A stretch of 64,000 bases of DNA from Blakeslea trispora (GCA_025331445.1 JAIWNE010000030.1:1-64000); one strand, 5' to 3'; counted from the stretch's first letter, positions 25,145 through 36,604 are shown. Program-made: numbers and translations. The notes: generated by a model not told the origin, from the sequence alone.

Positions 25145-26693
25145 ATGTACGGAGTGAAATTATTCTTCTTCCTTTTCTTCTTTATGTCTTGTCCTCATTT
25201 CAGTGCGCCTATTGGCATTCCTGTGTATGCTTTAAGCTTTACGTTTGATAACCAACTCTTGATTGGTGTAGGTGGGGGTTCTTCTCGTTCTGGTGTCAAG
25301 AATAAGCTTGTAAGAGTGATTAAATAGATATTCCTTATTTTCAACATTCTCATAAAATAAAAGGTGTCTTATAAAGTAGATGTTCGAAGAAAAGCATTAG
25401 AAGAAGATGCCACGTTTGAGTTTGAGGCAGATGAAGATGCTCCCATGTCTATGGATGCCCATCCTTCAGTAAGTCATTAGTTTTTCTCTCTTTTGTTATA
25501 TTAACCTTTCTTTATAGAAACCCATTGTGGTAACAGGTGTTAATGAATCAGAAGAGTCCATTAAACAAAGCAAGAACAACAATTGTCGTGTATTTCAAGT
25601 ATTAGAAGACAAGTAAGTAACAGCATAATACAGAAAAAAAAAGGTCATAAGCCCTTATAAAACCATCCATAGATTTGAATTAAGGAAATCATTCAAGACT
25701 GTTCAAAGTAAAGATTCAGTAGATTATCAGGTAAAAACAACAGTAGAATACCATCATGTCTCTATGTTTAATGCTGGATAGTAGCGAGTCGTTCGCTTCA
25801 GTCAAGATGGTACACTTGTGGCCACAGGGACTACAGATGGCTATCTTCATGTTTTTCAATCTCCTGAATGGCAGTCCCTTTCAACTGAGCCTATGCGTGT
25901 TGCCACAGAGGATGAGGTATTGGATGTAGATATTAACCTCGAGAAAGAGAAGCTGGTGTGTGTTCTACAGGATAGACTACTGTTGATCAATTTGCGTGGA
26001 AAGAACATGGGCAAGACAGTTCAGACCATTGAGAGTGCGAGTGTCATGAAAAAGGCTGGCACAGTTCATTTTAGAGCATTTAGGTAAACTGCTTGTACTA
26101 AACACCTTGGTTTCATTGACTTATTTTCTAGATATGGCCGAGGCTTTACAAAGCAAATGGGATTTGCTGTTCTAAATGGTATCACTCAACGCGGTGCACA
26201 CATCATCCAGTACGATGCTTATTCTCTGGATGAAACAAGACGTGTCAAAGTCAGTAAGGCACCCATCACTGCTTTTGCCATCAGTCAAGATGGTAGCCTA
26301 CTGGCCTTTGGTACCGCCGATCTCTCCATTCACGTGTTGGATGCTATCTCACTTAAACAATTAACAACCATCAAGAATGCCCATGGTTTCGCTATTACAT
26401 GCATTGGCATCAGCCCTGACAGACGCCTGTTAGTCAGTGCTTCGGCTGACAATACTTGTCGTGTTGTCTCATTACCACTTCAATTCCCTACAGGCGTCCA
26501 AATCAACCCACTCTATACATTACTCTTAGCCTGTATTGTAGCTGGTCTTATGTTATGGGTCACTAGTGTAGTTGATATTCAACCCCTTTTCCATCAACAA
26601 CATAGGCAGTTGATGACAACAGAACCACACGAGATTCAAACTACCACTGCAGAACACATAGAGTCTACTGTCCTTTTGAGAGATGAATTCTAA
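25145..26693 (+). CDS. SEC12: Sec12-type guanine nucleotide exchange factor for Sar1
   Basis: Spliced gene, about 420 codons, of the Sec12/PREB family. WD40-like blades are readable: IGIPVYALSFTFDNQLLIGV followed by GGGSSRSGVKNKL (the potassium-binding K loop region of Sec12), VVRFSQDGTLVATGTTDGYL, FAISQDGSLLAFGTADLSI and IGISPDRRLLVSASADNTC. One membrane helix follows near the C-terminus (LYTLLLACIVAGLMLWVTSVV), with a luminal tail of about 45 residues ending RDEF. Start choice: ATG 25145, either spliced (MYG, then a 50-nt intron GTGAAA...TTTCAG, then CAPIGIP) or read through, or the in-frame ATG at 25184. Splicing removes an unexpected hydrophobic N-terminus and is preferred. Sec12 loads Sar1 with GTP at the ER to start COPII budding. 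Confidence 0.85.
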
Positions 26694-26798
26694 TGCTTTT
26701 TTTTTATCATAATAAAATAAAAACGCTTTATTGTTGTTGATCTTTGTATTGCTTGGCCCACTATAGAACACTTTAATAAACACATATTCAGTCATCAA

Positions 26799-27188
26799 TC
26801 AAAATTGCCTTACCATCATGGAAGGAATCCAACGCTTAGGTTGTTGATAACGAACCTACAATAAATAAGGTGTGATAAGTATGTATGGTTTATTATCTAT
26901 AGGCAATCTTACCTCCTTTTCAGCAGAGTACTTCCAGATAGCACCGAGTGTGACAGCCATACCGATGGCAGCAACAGCAGTGTTGGATTTCCAATTCTTA
27001 GGTCTGGACCACCAGCCACCAGCAGGAGACCTAAACAGTATGAGTTTATCCCTGTTGACTCTAATAAATAAATAAAAAAGAGGGACTTACCAGACATCTT
27101 TAGGATAAGGATAACGACTGACAGCACCCTATTGAATAAAAAATAATATTGAGCTTGTTGTGCTGATCCTAATTCAACATCGTACCAT
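26799..27188 (-). CDS. Short conserved membrane protein (PKDVWSPAGGWW type)
   Basis: A small spliced minus-strand gene, about 70 codons. An ATG at 27186-27188 is immediately followed by GTACGA, and the intron ends AATAG before GAVSRYPYPKDVW. A second intron (GTAAGT...TTTAG) leads to SPAGGWWSRPKNWKSNTAVA, then AAIGMAVTLGAIWKYSAEKE; a third (GTAAGA...TGTAG) leads to VRYQQPKRWIPSMM and the stop at 26799. All phases close. One membrane helix is likely (AVAAIGMAVTLGAIW). I recall similar short fungal proteins with the VWSPAGGWW...IPSMmW layout, some mitochondrial, but cannot name one. It is tail-to-tail with SEC12 (about 105 bp). Confidence 0.7.
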
Positions 27189-27607
27189 AGTTTAAATGTA
27201 AGAGAGAATAATAAGTAGAAGAAAAAAAGAAGTGTACAAAATATGCCTGCTGTCATTCATCTTTTTCGGACACATAGTGAAGTATGGCACACATTTATTT
27301 CGGTTCCCTAATATGAGAAAAAGACTGCTCCTCTTTTTTTGTGTGTGTTAACATGATAGACTTTGATTGGATGAAAAAAGGATGACGTTTTAAAAATCAG
27401 TGTACAACGAAGCATCATTTTATTTCCAAATGGACAAGACAATACTGCTCGGGAAGAAATGGCTTAGATGGTATCAATTGGATAAAAGAGAAGGGCAACT
27501 CGTCAAGAAGTTTTTGGATAAAGCACCAGGAATCAAAACTTCATCAGGAGACTGCTACAATTCAACCTACTCGAAAAAAAAAGGTAGCAGACGTATTTCA
27601 TTCGGTT

Positions 27608-28525
27608 TTATAGGCTTTGATAAATCTTGCGCACTTTCTTTAGAAACGCATAATAATCGCGTGTGTTGTTCAGCTCATTCAGTATAGGACTCATATAAGC
27701 TTGTGGCAGAACTGGGTCAGACTGAACCACTATTAAATAGAAATGAGCAAACAATCTCGAGCCTTTCCTTTGAGACTTACATCGATAACGTTCTTCTTCA
27801 TCGAGATCATGAACAAGTGTGAAAGCTTGTTCGGGATTATGAGGATTCACATGCTTCATAACAACCTTGATGAGATTACCGTTATCTAGCACAACACATG
27901 AGACGCTCAAGTCTTACTGACGAAACAAGTTACCTTTTGCGTTGATCAACTCGAGTTGCATCAGATTGATACTGGCTTGAAGTTGAGTCATGGTCTCTTT
28001 CACTAGTTTGTCATCGAGCGTTTTTTTAGCCTGTTGCTCTTTTCGCTTTTTCTGCAAGATGGATTCGAGTTGATCTCGCTCAGATCTTAGCAGTTGATTG
28101 TGCTGTTCTACTGATTCTAATGTCTGTCGTTTTTCATATGCTTCTTGAGAAGAGAGTGTCCGAGAATGAATTTCATTGAGCTCTAGTGGTAACCGTATCA
28201 GTCTGATTTTTCTTTCTTAAAAAGTCGATTATTTTACTTTTCTCTAATTCTAATTTGCGGTCATTGACTGATTCAATCTCGCTTATGAGACGGCTCTTTT
28301 GTTCTTTTCTAGTTGAATGAGTGATTAAAGAAAAAAGCAAGAGAGGGAGAAAAGGATGCCTTGAAATAAGCTACCTTTTAATTGAATTGCTTTCTTTTTG
28401 CATTCTTCAGTAAAGTTCAAGACTTCAACTTCAGTTGTTTCAATATGATTGTCTACATCAGTTTGTGCTTGAACGATCAAATTTTCTATGCTATTGGCAA
28501 GTTCAAATAGAGGTGTTTTATCCAT
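27608..28525 (-). CDS. SPC25: Kinetochore protein Spc25
   Basis: Minus-strand gene of about 230 codons with several introns. The ATG at 28525 begins MDKTPLFELANSIENLIVQ. A long coiled coil follows (SRLISEIESVNDRKLELEKS; RQTLESVEQHNQLLRSERDQ). The globular C-terminal domain contains KVVMKHVNPHNPEQAFTLVH, SDPVLPQAYMSPILNELNNT and RDYYAFLKKVRKIYQSL, matching the Spc25 head layout (Px(L)...LNxTxDxxxFLxxxRxxF). Spc25 pairs with Spc24 at the inner end of the NDC80 complex (family knowledge). The head joins across an intron at about 27718-27780. Spc24 is the main alternative; the LN.T.D..FL..R ending favours Spc25. Confidence 0.75.
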
Positions 28526-29411
28526 GTTTCAAAAAAAAAAAATATCAGAAATAAAATAAAAATAATAAAAAGATTTCGCGAAACAAATAAATAAAGTACG
28601 CGTCGATTTAAACCGCGTGACTCTGTGATGCCCTATACAAAGATAGACACTACATGTTGATCTTTTTCAATTGCTGTTTCTCTGCTAGATATGACAATGA
28701 TCATCATCGAAACATAGAATGCGAGAATATAACTCTATCTGCTCGTGTGCGCGATACAAAGTATCATCAGGAAAGGAAAAAGTAAAATCCTACGCTTATG
28801 CATAAGTGAGGACATTACCAAGATTTACAAAGTAGTTTTTTGTTCAATTGACATGATCCTCAGCCCATTCTAAGAGACTCTTCTTTTTAATGCTCTCTTA
28901 CAGCTAGCTTGAGGTTTGTGTAGTGCAGATAAAGTCCTTAGCTCTCAAAGATACGATACAAAATGTCTTCTCTAATAATATCATTTGCTTTAACCTATTC
29001 TTCACTTAGTTGATGTCTTATTAAAGAACTACACAATAGTATCTTCTTTTAGCTTTTTTTTCTAGTTTGTTTCAGGAGGAGTATGAGCTAGGGGAGTTTT
29101 AGTTTGTTAAATGTAGTTAAGCATATTTTACACAGTCTTAACCTCTGCACTTGAAAAAGATTTCGATTAGAGCCAATGTAAGCACTTTTCTTTTTTTGGT
29201 CTTTGTGTCTCTTGTAAAAGCCACAGTTATGCTTGTTGTTTGCTGTGTTTGCTACAACCTTTGTATAGTAGATTATCTGGAGCGGAATATGAATGCTGCA
29301 TTTACAATTAAAGTAAAGTCGTTTGATGAAGACAAAAAATAGCTAAAAAAGTTTTTTTTTTCTATTTTCGCGTTTTTTTTTCTCTCTTTTCCTTACTTAC
29401 TTTTTCCAATC
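28526..29411. promoter_or_regulatory. Divergent spacer between SPC25 and the SET/NAP gene
   Basis: About 890 bp between outward-facing starts. A 63-codon hydrophobic open frame at 29151 lacks an ATG and any likeness. A pyrimidine tract (29350-29400) precedes the SET start. No defined site. Confidence 0.5.
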
Positions 29412-30230
29412 ATGTCTATTGAAGAAGCAATTATCGACGACTTTAATGTTATTCAAGAAGAGACTTTTGAAGTAATTCAACAAGTCGAAGCTTATCAACG
29501 CAAATTGATGGCTCCTATCTACCACAAACGTAGAGAAATTGTCAAGAAGATTCCTCAGTTCTGGTCTCATAGCGTAATTTAAAAATATGACAGAAGAATT
29601 AACCATTGGAAAGTCTTACTCATTTTTCCTTTTGATAGATGGGCAACAGTCCTTTGTTCGCCTTTGAACCTAGTGACAATGACGTTGAAGCTTTAGAAAA
29701 CTTGACTGACCTTCATGTTGAATATGATGATAGTAAGCCAAACTATCGCAAAGTTGTTGCTGTAAATTATCCATGAAACCCTTGGAGGACGGTGATACTA
29801 AGACATTTCTATAGACTTTCAAGAAAAACGATTTGTTCAAGAATGAGACTTTGACCAAAGAATTTTCTGTTGATCCCGAAGAGGAAGGCACTGTTATCTC
29901 AAAGACTACGGTCGAATATCATGACAACAAATCTCCCAAGAAGAGAAAGTCTAGAGACGAGGGAGAAGATGAAACCTCTTTCTTGGAATGGTTTGGAAAT
30001 AATGATGTTCGTACCGGTATCTTGATCACGTAAGTCATTTGCATTTAAGCCCGTCGGAATCAATTTTTTGTTGACATCTCAATTTTAGTGAAGACTTTTT
30101 CCCCAATGCTCTCGAATACTACAAGGGCGATGAAGAAAGTGGCGATGAGATCGATGATGACATTGAACTCGGATCCGAAGACGAAGATGAGGATGATGAA
30201 GATGATCATATTCAAAAGAAAAAGAAATAA
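29412..30230 (+). CDS. SET/NAP family histone chaperone
   Basis: Spliced gene, about 230 codons, ATG at 29412 (MSIEEAIIDDFNVIQEETFE). The N-terminal helix continues (VIQQVEAYQRKLMAPIYHKR, then REIVKKIPQFW), the dimerisation helix of SET/Vps75. The earmuff region follows: LENLTDLHVEYDDSKPNY, then an intron (GTAAAT...CTATAG, about 29769-29814) into TFKKNDLFKNETLTKEF, which matches the NAP pattern TFxxNxxFxNxxLtKeF. SFLEWFGNNDV and DFFPNALEYYKGDEES complete the fold. The C-terminus is an Asp/Glu run ending in a Lys-rich HIQKKKK. SET/Vps75 proteins bind H3-H4 and partner acetyltransferases; length and order fit SET rather than the longer Nap1. Confidence 0.85.
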
Positions 30231-30319
30231 AGTATCTTAATGTATATGAATATATATGCATACATCTTTTTTGTGATATGCTATTATGATGCTTTTATTT
30301 TTATAAACAAATTAAACAG

Positions 30320-30472
<153 letters not shown>

Positions 30473-30514
30473 GAAAGAGAGAGAGAGAGAGAGAGGAAGA
30501 AAGAGAAAAAGAAG

Positions 30515-32719
30515 CGATTTATTATATTGAAGATGTATCCATCAAGCTGATGCATGCAGTAAAGTACAATGTGAACAATATTTGACTTGCTATTTTCCTT
30601 TTTAATGTATGTTTATATGTGTTTATTTGATATATTTGATATATTTGATATATTTGATATATCTATCTTTTCAAACATTCATCCATTTGCTGAATTCTTT
30701 TTATTCGTCCAAACTGTCCCATCTTCTCATTTCACTGCATGCTTTTTATCTTTACCATTGTAATAGATGTCTTGACAGCTAAAGCAAAGAAGAATCTATT
30801 ATTTCTCTCACTAGCTGACTGTATGAGCTAGACTATTTTCAGTTTGATTCTGGAAAGTCTGAATTAAAAAGCGTAACAACAAAAAAAGAAGGGCTAGGGC
30901 TTGGTGTGGAAGAACCTGCTGCTCAACAAATCGATTTAGAAGCATTCAATGACAAAATGATTTTTAAGAGGGCATTGTGTTGTATTTGTCTTTTGAATAG
31001 GGTTTTGTAACTTAGCAAGTTAAGTGAGACAAATTATAGGCCTTTATTAAGGTGAAGAGAAAAAGTGTCAGACACGATAAAAAACTCTTCTTAACCAGAT
31101 CGGTATTTAAATTATATAAATGAGCTGTGGTGAATACCACACATTGAACTCAATAAAGTACAAAGTGCCAATACAAACAAACATAATGGAAAAGGAGGAG
31201 ACAAGAGACTAATCTTTGAGACTAGCTACACAGTTTGGTTTTGTAAAGTTCCTTCAAGCATAGCAGTTTCTTATGAATAGACTGATTGCTTTAGATACAA
31301 TGGTTTCTTATGAATAGTTCCTTTTTTGTTTTAAACATCTGCCTTTAGAATTATTTCTCAGCAAGATAAAATGCTACTGTGTAAGGTGAGCTTTAGCTAT
31401 AATATATATTTGTCAAAAGGTGTTTGATTTTTTCTTAGTATTCTATTCAATCAGTTGAGAAAGCAAACGTTTTTGTTTCGTTTTCCTTTGTTACTCAACG
31501 AATACTGAATGCGTTTATCAGTGTCTGGAAATAGGCCTTTTCTTTTTTTCTTTTCTACTGTCTATTATGCTTCTATTGTTTTGTTTGTTTGTCTCTATCT
31601 TTTGATGTACAAACAATAATGATCCTCCTTTTAACTGAAGTGCCTATCTGAACCATATACATAAATGGCAATTAATAAATTCTCTCCATCGAAGCTTTTT
31701 TGGTCAGTTATCATTACCTCACAAAATTAAACTGTTTGTATTGAAATCTCTACAGATAAGCTTTGTATGTATGCCATTTACTATTGGGTACAACGTCTTT
31801 TCCTTCGCCCTTCTCTTGTTTCCTGATACAAATAATGAGATTCTATCAATTCTTGTATCATACACTTGCTGCTTCTTTTTTCTTCTTTATTTACCCATCT
31901 CTTTTCTTACTCTTCATTGGCTCTTATTAAAAAGAAATGTTTTGAAGATCTTTAAATTATGCTTTTTGTTTGTTTTGATTTTCTCATTTACTTTACGAAA
32001 CCACGACACGCTAACATGGAAGCTATGCATTTTTAAAGGGATACAAACTGCTTTTAGAATGAGGAGAATAAATTTATGGGGCTGTCTTTTCTTTTTTTTT
32101 TTTCTGCATACATAGTACAAAGACTTGGAAATAAAGAAAATTGAGTTTTTTTTTTCTCGTCAAAACTTTAGCAATAATTTGAGATTGTGTCATCAGGTGC
32201 TTGAAAGAGGCTCTGAAAAAATTCCAAGAAGTGGGCACTTGGTTTAGTTTCTTGAAAGATGCTTTATTCGATTGAATAGAACAAGAAAAAAAAGGAGACG
32301 CGCTCTTTGGTGATTTATCTGATCAATATCAAACACATGTAATTTGATATTTAGTTTCTAATTAGCAATATGAGATCTCCTATTTTAATGCTTCATAAAT
32401 CGAATAAAGTTATTCTTATTTGCAATTATACAAGAGTGAGGCAGGTTTGTTTGGTATATGTGCTTGTTAGGTAGTCAAACTTTTTTTTTACAGATCTACC
32501 CGCATCTAGATGCTCACGAATTGAAAGCGATCTGCAAATCTAAAAGCTAATGCACAGCCAAGATCATTTAAACTTGTGACAAAATAGAATTTTATTGGTA
32601 GATCAAGACGAATTAGATTTATGAAATTAGATCAAGCATGCAAAATGAATTGAGAATGTGTCTTTCTAGAAAAGATATGCAAAAGAGATGATCAAATGGA
32701 GAAACAGATGCGAATCCGA
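30515..32719. other. Long stretch without a supportable gene
   Basis: About 2.2 kb of AT-rich DNA. It holds four tandem copies of a 9-bp unit (atatttgat) at about 30624-30662. A hydrophobic open frame at 31741-32115 starts at TTG and has low-complexity T-rich composition; I do not believe it is coding. Confidence 0.6.
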
Positions 32720-33229
32720 TTAGAGGACATCGGCGTTAAGGTTGTTGGCAATGTCTTGAACGGTAAGATCATTGAGGATGTTGTTGCCACTGACAAGGTG
32801 ATCAATTCGAAGACATTTAGCAACGTTTTGTGCATCGACGTTAATAAGACCATCCATTCTGGGTCCTGCGTCAGGAGAGTCACAGTCGACGTAGTTATCG
32901 CCTTCGTAGTAGTCGTTGCCACCGGAACCACCGCCATTGTTACCATTGTTACCATTGTTACCGTTGTTACCGTTGTTACCACTATCACAATCGCTATCAC
33001 ATCCACCGTCGTTGTTACCGTTGTCGTGATCGTGGCCATGTTCGTTGTCGTGGCCATGGTCGCGGTCGTGATGGTCGTGGTCGTGATGGCCATGGTGGTT
33101 GTCGCTTCCACAAGGAGCATCAGAGAAACAACCATGGTCTACTTCATCGCCTCCGTGACAGGGAGCAGCAGAAGTAGCTACAACAAGCAAAGCAAGAGCA
33201 AAGAGAGTGATTTTGGTAAGACGAGCCAT
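32720..33229 (-). CDS. Secreted His/Asp-rich, Asn-Gly-repeat protein
   Basis: 169 codons in one exon. The ATG at 33229 (MARLTKITLFALALLVVATS) is preferred over an upstream in-frame start 18 codons earlier, because it begins a clean signal peptide with likely cleavage near residue 21 (SAA-P). The mature protein has cysteines near residues 24, 34 and 40, a His/Asp cluster at about 45-70 (HHDHDHHDRDHGHD), a second Cys pair (CDSDC), then about five NGN repeats and a Gly-rich linker. The C-terminal part (DAQNVAKCLRIDHLVSGNNI) looks like a small folded domain. The His/Asp cluster could bind metal ions; that is inference. I do not recognise a family. A TATA-like box lies 65 bp upstream. Confidence 0.78.
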   Translation of the reverse strand: MARLTKITLFALALLVVATSAAPCHGGDEVDHGCFSDAPCGSDNHHGHHDHDHHDRDHGHDNEHGHDHDNGNNDGGCDSDCDSGNNGNNGNNGNNGNNGGGSGGNDYYEGDNYVDCDSPDAGPRMDGLINVDAQNVAKCLRIDHLVSGNNILNDLTVQDIANNLNADVL

Positions 33230-33293
33230 TGAGATTACTTTTTTGATTGAGAAGATGATGAGAGAAAAAAAAATTTCATCCAAATCAGTAGCC

Positions 33294-33302
33294 TTTATAT
33301 AT
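33294..33302 (-). promoter_or_regulatory. TATA-like box of the His/Asp-rich secreted protein gene
   Basis: On the minus strand the sequence reads ATATATAAA, about 65 bp before the ATG at 33229. Position and sequence fit a core promoter TATA. Confidence 0.55.
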
Positions 33303-33468
33303 GTTTTGGAACAGTTACGATCAATAAGGAAAATAATGCCTAAAGCGACCCCTCTTTTTTTCCTTCTAACTGAATAATGCCCCTTTCCCCTTCTTTTTCT
33401 AAAAAAAGCAAGAACTATATCCGGATTTCAAAACAAGCATGATGAATTTTATTGGAACTGACGAGACT

Positions 33469-33499
<31 letters not shown>

Positions 33500-34108
33500 G
33501 CAGAGATACATTCAAGCGTAAGGGATAAACATGCAGAAGGGGCTATGATATAGTATAGATAGAATAGCGACACTTGCATATGTTTGCATATGTCGACTTT
33601 GAACAAGAATAGGAGAACTTTTGGAGATATGCTATGAGGATGACCAGCTCTTCTTCTCATCCATGAACTCATGCATTCAAAAAAAAAAGGCATTCTAATT
33701 GCTCTGTCAAATATTCATTGTATACTCTTAAAGAAAATACTTGACAAGATAGTATAATAGACTTCTTAAAAAAATGCTACAAGTTCAGTCAGCAAATCAA
33801 GATGGATTGTCGTGTCAAACTCATATTTAGCTTGTTAGCATAGCATTATCATTGCTTTTGTCTGTAATTGATACAAATAAAACAAAATTGAGGATATGAC
33901 AGAGTATGGCTGGAACTTTGGAACGATGCATACTATTATGGCCGGTACAGCTGCTGCTAAATCAAACTTTTCTTTATTTTTAATTAAACTCAAATAAAGG
34001 CAGAGTATTCCCCATTACTATTCTATCGACTTAGGTACAGTGATATTGCTTTTGAGCACTACACTACAGAGCAAATGTCTGTATTGTTTATTGTTTTATT
34101 TTACATTT
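33303..34108. other. Intergenic, no gene seen
   Basis: AT-rich, with an A-run of about 22 at 33477-33499. It holds the upstream region of the secreted-protein gene and the 3' end of the phosphogluconolactonase gene. Confidence 0.6.
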
Positions 34109-34867
34109 TTACAATTTATATTCGGAACACGATTCTTTTCTTAATTTAGAAGCAGCAGGTTCATCAATAAACCAATAAACTTTGCCACCTTGAGAAGGCT
34201 TCACCCTTTGGCAAGGCAAATTCTTCTCAGGCTGTTCAATAATTTGCTGAACCATATCCTTCTTCCCATCTCCAGCAGTGACAAAGACTACTAGCTTGGA
34301 GTTGTTAACAACGGGATAAGTCAAAGTGATACGTTCTGGTGGAGGCTTAGGTGAATCAACAATGGGAGCAACCCAACGCTTATCTTCCTCCAAAAGAGGA
34401 TGACCAGGAAACAAGGAGCAGCAGTGACCATCAGGACCCATACCTAACAAAATAATATCGAATTGAGGGAGTTCGTTTTTGAAAAACTTTTTGAGTTGCT
34501 CTTCATAGTCTGTAGCAGCGCTTTCAGCATCCTTAGCAATAGCATATTTTTCGTTTATAGCATAAATGTTTTCCTGAGGAATTTGAGGAATATGATCAAA
34601 GAGAGATTTCTTGACTTCAAGATAGTTTGAGTCAGGACTACCATGAGCTACACAGCGTTCGTCGGCCCAAAACACGTGCCACTTGCTAAAGTCAACATTC
34701 TTGTTGAATGCAAGTTCTTTTGACAGAATCTTGGGTAAAGACCCACCTGAGATGGCAACAGAGAAATAGCCGTGATCAGCAATGGCCTCTCGGGAGACTT
34801 TTTCTACGAAACTGTTGAGACCACTAGAAAGGGCATCACCATTAGCAAAAGGGTAAACGATAGACAT
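34109..34867 (-). CDS. 6-phosphogluconolactonase
   Basis: A single-exon gene of 252 codons, the normal family length, from ATG 34867 (MSIVYPFANGDALSSGLNSF). It hydrolyses 6-phosphogluconolactone in the oxidative pentose phosphate pathway. The family motifs are in order: FSVAISGGSLPKIL (phosphate-binding SGGS), WHVFWADERCV, SPDSNYLEVKKSLFDHI, FDIILLGMGPDGHCCSLFPG (the GxGxDGHxxSLFPG catalytic loop with its His) and RITLTYPVVNNSKLVVFV. It is the equivalent of yeast Sol3/Sol4. No targeting signal is seen, so it is probably cytosolic. No introns. Confidence 0.95.
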   Translation of the reverse strand: MSIVYPFANGDALSSGLNSFVEKVSREAIADHGYFSVAISGGSLPKILSKELAFNKNVDFSKWHVFWADERCVAHGSPDSNYLEVKKSLFDHIPQIPQENIYAINEKYAIAKDAESAATDYEEQLKKFFKNELPQFDIILLGMGPDGHCCSLFPGHPLLEEDKRWVAPIVDSPKPPPERITLTYPVVNNSKLVVFVTAGDGKKDMVQQIIEQPEKNLPCQRVKPSQGGKVYWFIDEPAASKLRKESCSEYKL

Positions 34868-36604
34868 ATTTGTTATTTCGTGTTTGACACTAAAAGAAGT
34901 TTATGACACATACTTCAACAATACGTAGTGAATCCGACGGACTTTATTTTGCGGATGAAATTTTAAGCTTTCAAGTAAAAAGTACTAAACAATAAAGAAC
35001 TGTAATTGGTTAGCCTAATTCACGCAGCCCTGTCATGGAAGAATTCTGATGTTCTAACTGAGGCTCTCATTGACAATAAGGTAGCTTGTTCTGGGGTTTT
35101 GTTTGATTTTTTTTTCGTTTGGCTATACAGCTTAATTGGGCTCACGAAAGGCAAATAAAGTAGGATGATAGTCAGTCTCACAATCCTTGACAGAGATCTA
35201 TTCGAAAAGTTTCAGCAAGAATCTTATTTGTAAATGACTATTGCTCTTCAATGAACAGAAACACAGTAATTAAACTAGAATCGTTAGTTAGCTTTTGTTT
35301 TTCAATCACCATCAAAGTAACTTGAACTACTACATCTCTATTTTTTGAAGAGCAATAGTCATTTACAAATAAGATTCTTGCTGAAACCTTTTGAAAACAT
35401 CTCCAATGCTAATTTTCTGCTTTGCAACTAGCCAGCCTACCAGTATATTGAGTGTGTAAATCAATGAGTTCTTGAAGCATTTGACTAATAAAGCGCAAGA
35501 TCTATAATATTCTTTCTGGTAAACTACTTGAAACTAGTCTAAAGACCAGCGAAGCAATAAGAGTAAGATATTGACAAGGATTTGATAAGTTGGTTGATAC
35601 AACTCAAAAATATATATCAAGCAATGTATCCTTTGCAAACTGGAGTATTACTTCAAATCTTATAATACTTAAGAAATTATCAAGAGGAAACGTAACAATA
35701 CAGACACTTTTAGATGCTTTAGATTGAACTCCTTTTGTCCAGAATACTTAGTTTCTGGTTAGACCTCTGCTGAACACTCATTCTTTCAACTGTGCCTAAA
35801 AGAGAGTTGGCTCGCAACAGTGAGATATTTTTCATGGAGCTATGAAGCTTATATGGAACTAAGGTGCTGTTCTAAGCTTCTTTCCTAAGTTAGATAAACT
35901 GTTCCTAGGTACAGTATGAATGTGCTTAAGCCTGATTTTGCTTCAAAGCATCTTCATCTTCTTTTAGAAAAAAAAAACTACAGCTTGTAATGTACAGATG
36001 TTTTCTAAGACACTTATTGATTTCTCAACAATGATAGCTCAAATAGGAAACTCTGTGCCCATTCCATCTCTAGCAATATTGCTGCCCAAACGATATGTTT
36101 TGTTTGGTACAAGATACAATAAGATCTTGCTAATTGAATATGGCATCTTTTTTTTTTTACTGTGCAAGATAGACAAGAACTTTTATCTAGCAGTGCACGA
36201 ATTTAGAGAGGAAACAAAATCCGCTTCATGATGAATTGCAAAATTAAGCTTAATTCAACCTGACAACTTTCTCAGTTATTTTATAGATAACAATTCTTGT
36301 TTGGCTCAACAAAGCTCTGTCAATCATTGCGCAATAACGATTGCATAGACTGTTGTGCTGTAGTAATCAATCTGGCCTAAAAATAGTCATTTTATGTAGA
36401 TGAATAATATATAGTATGTGATTTTATGATATTGCCCAGTTAACGCGGTAAACAGTTTTTTTTTTCTGGTTTTCAAGTACGTGTATCGGAAATTCAATAG
36501 AAATAATGCACCAATCTTTTTAATGTTACTCCTTAGATTTTATGCAAAAGCGATTTAATGAAAGGAAGAGTGCAGGCTTTTAATCAAGTGGACTCAGATA
36601 CACA
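34868..36604. other. Intergenic with one foldback element
   Basis: About 1.7 kb without a believable gene apart from the foldback at 35195-35400. A 77-codon open frame at 35998 starts at ATG but has no likeness and AT-driven composition. Confidence 0.6.
35195..35400. mobile_element. Foldback element (MITE-like), diverged third copy
   Basis: Arms at about 35195-35251 and 35345-35400 are inverted copies with a few mismatches around a loop of about 93 bp: one arm has gaaaagtttcagcaagaatc, the other ends gattcttgctgaaacctttt. The outer ends (gagatc..ttcgaaaagtttca and tgaaaccttttgaaaacatctc) match the ends of the foldbacks at 40531 and 51821, while the arm bodies differ. No coding capacity. Confidence 0.8.

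Noticed and set aside
27400..27687. 95-codon plus-strand frame overlapping the SPC25 3' end
   Set aside because: No likeness, starts without ATG, two frames are equally open, and it runs antisense into the Spc25 head domain.
31741..32115. 124-codon hydrophobic frame
   Set aside because: TTG start, T-rich low-complexity composition, no family or splice context.
32692..33232. Val/Thr-rich frames opposite the secreted protein gene
   Set aside because: Shadows of the His/Asp and NGN repeats read in other frames.
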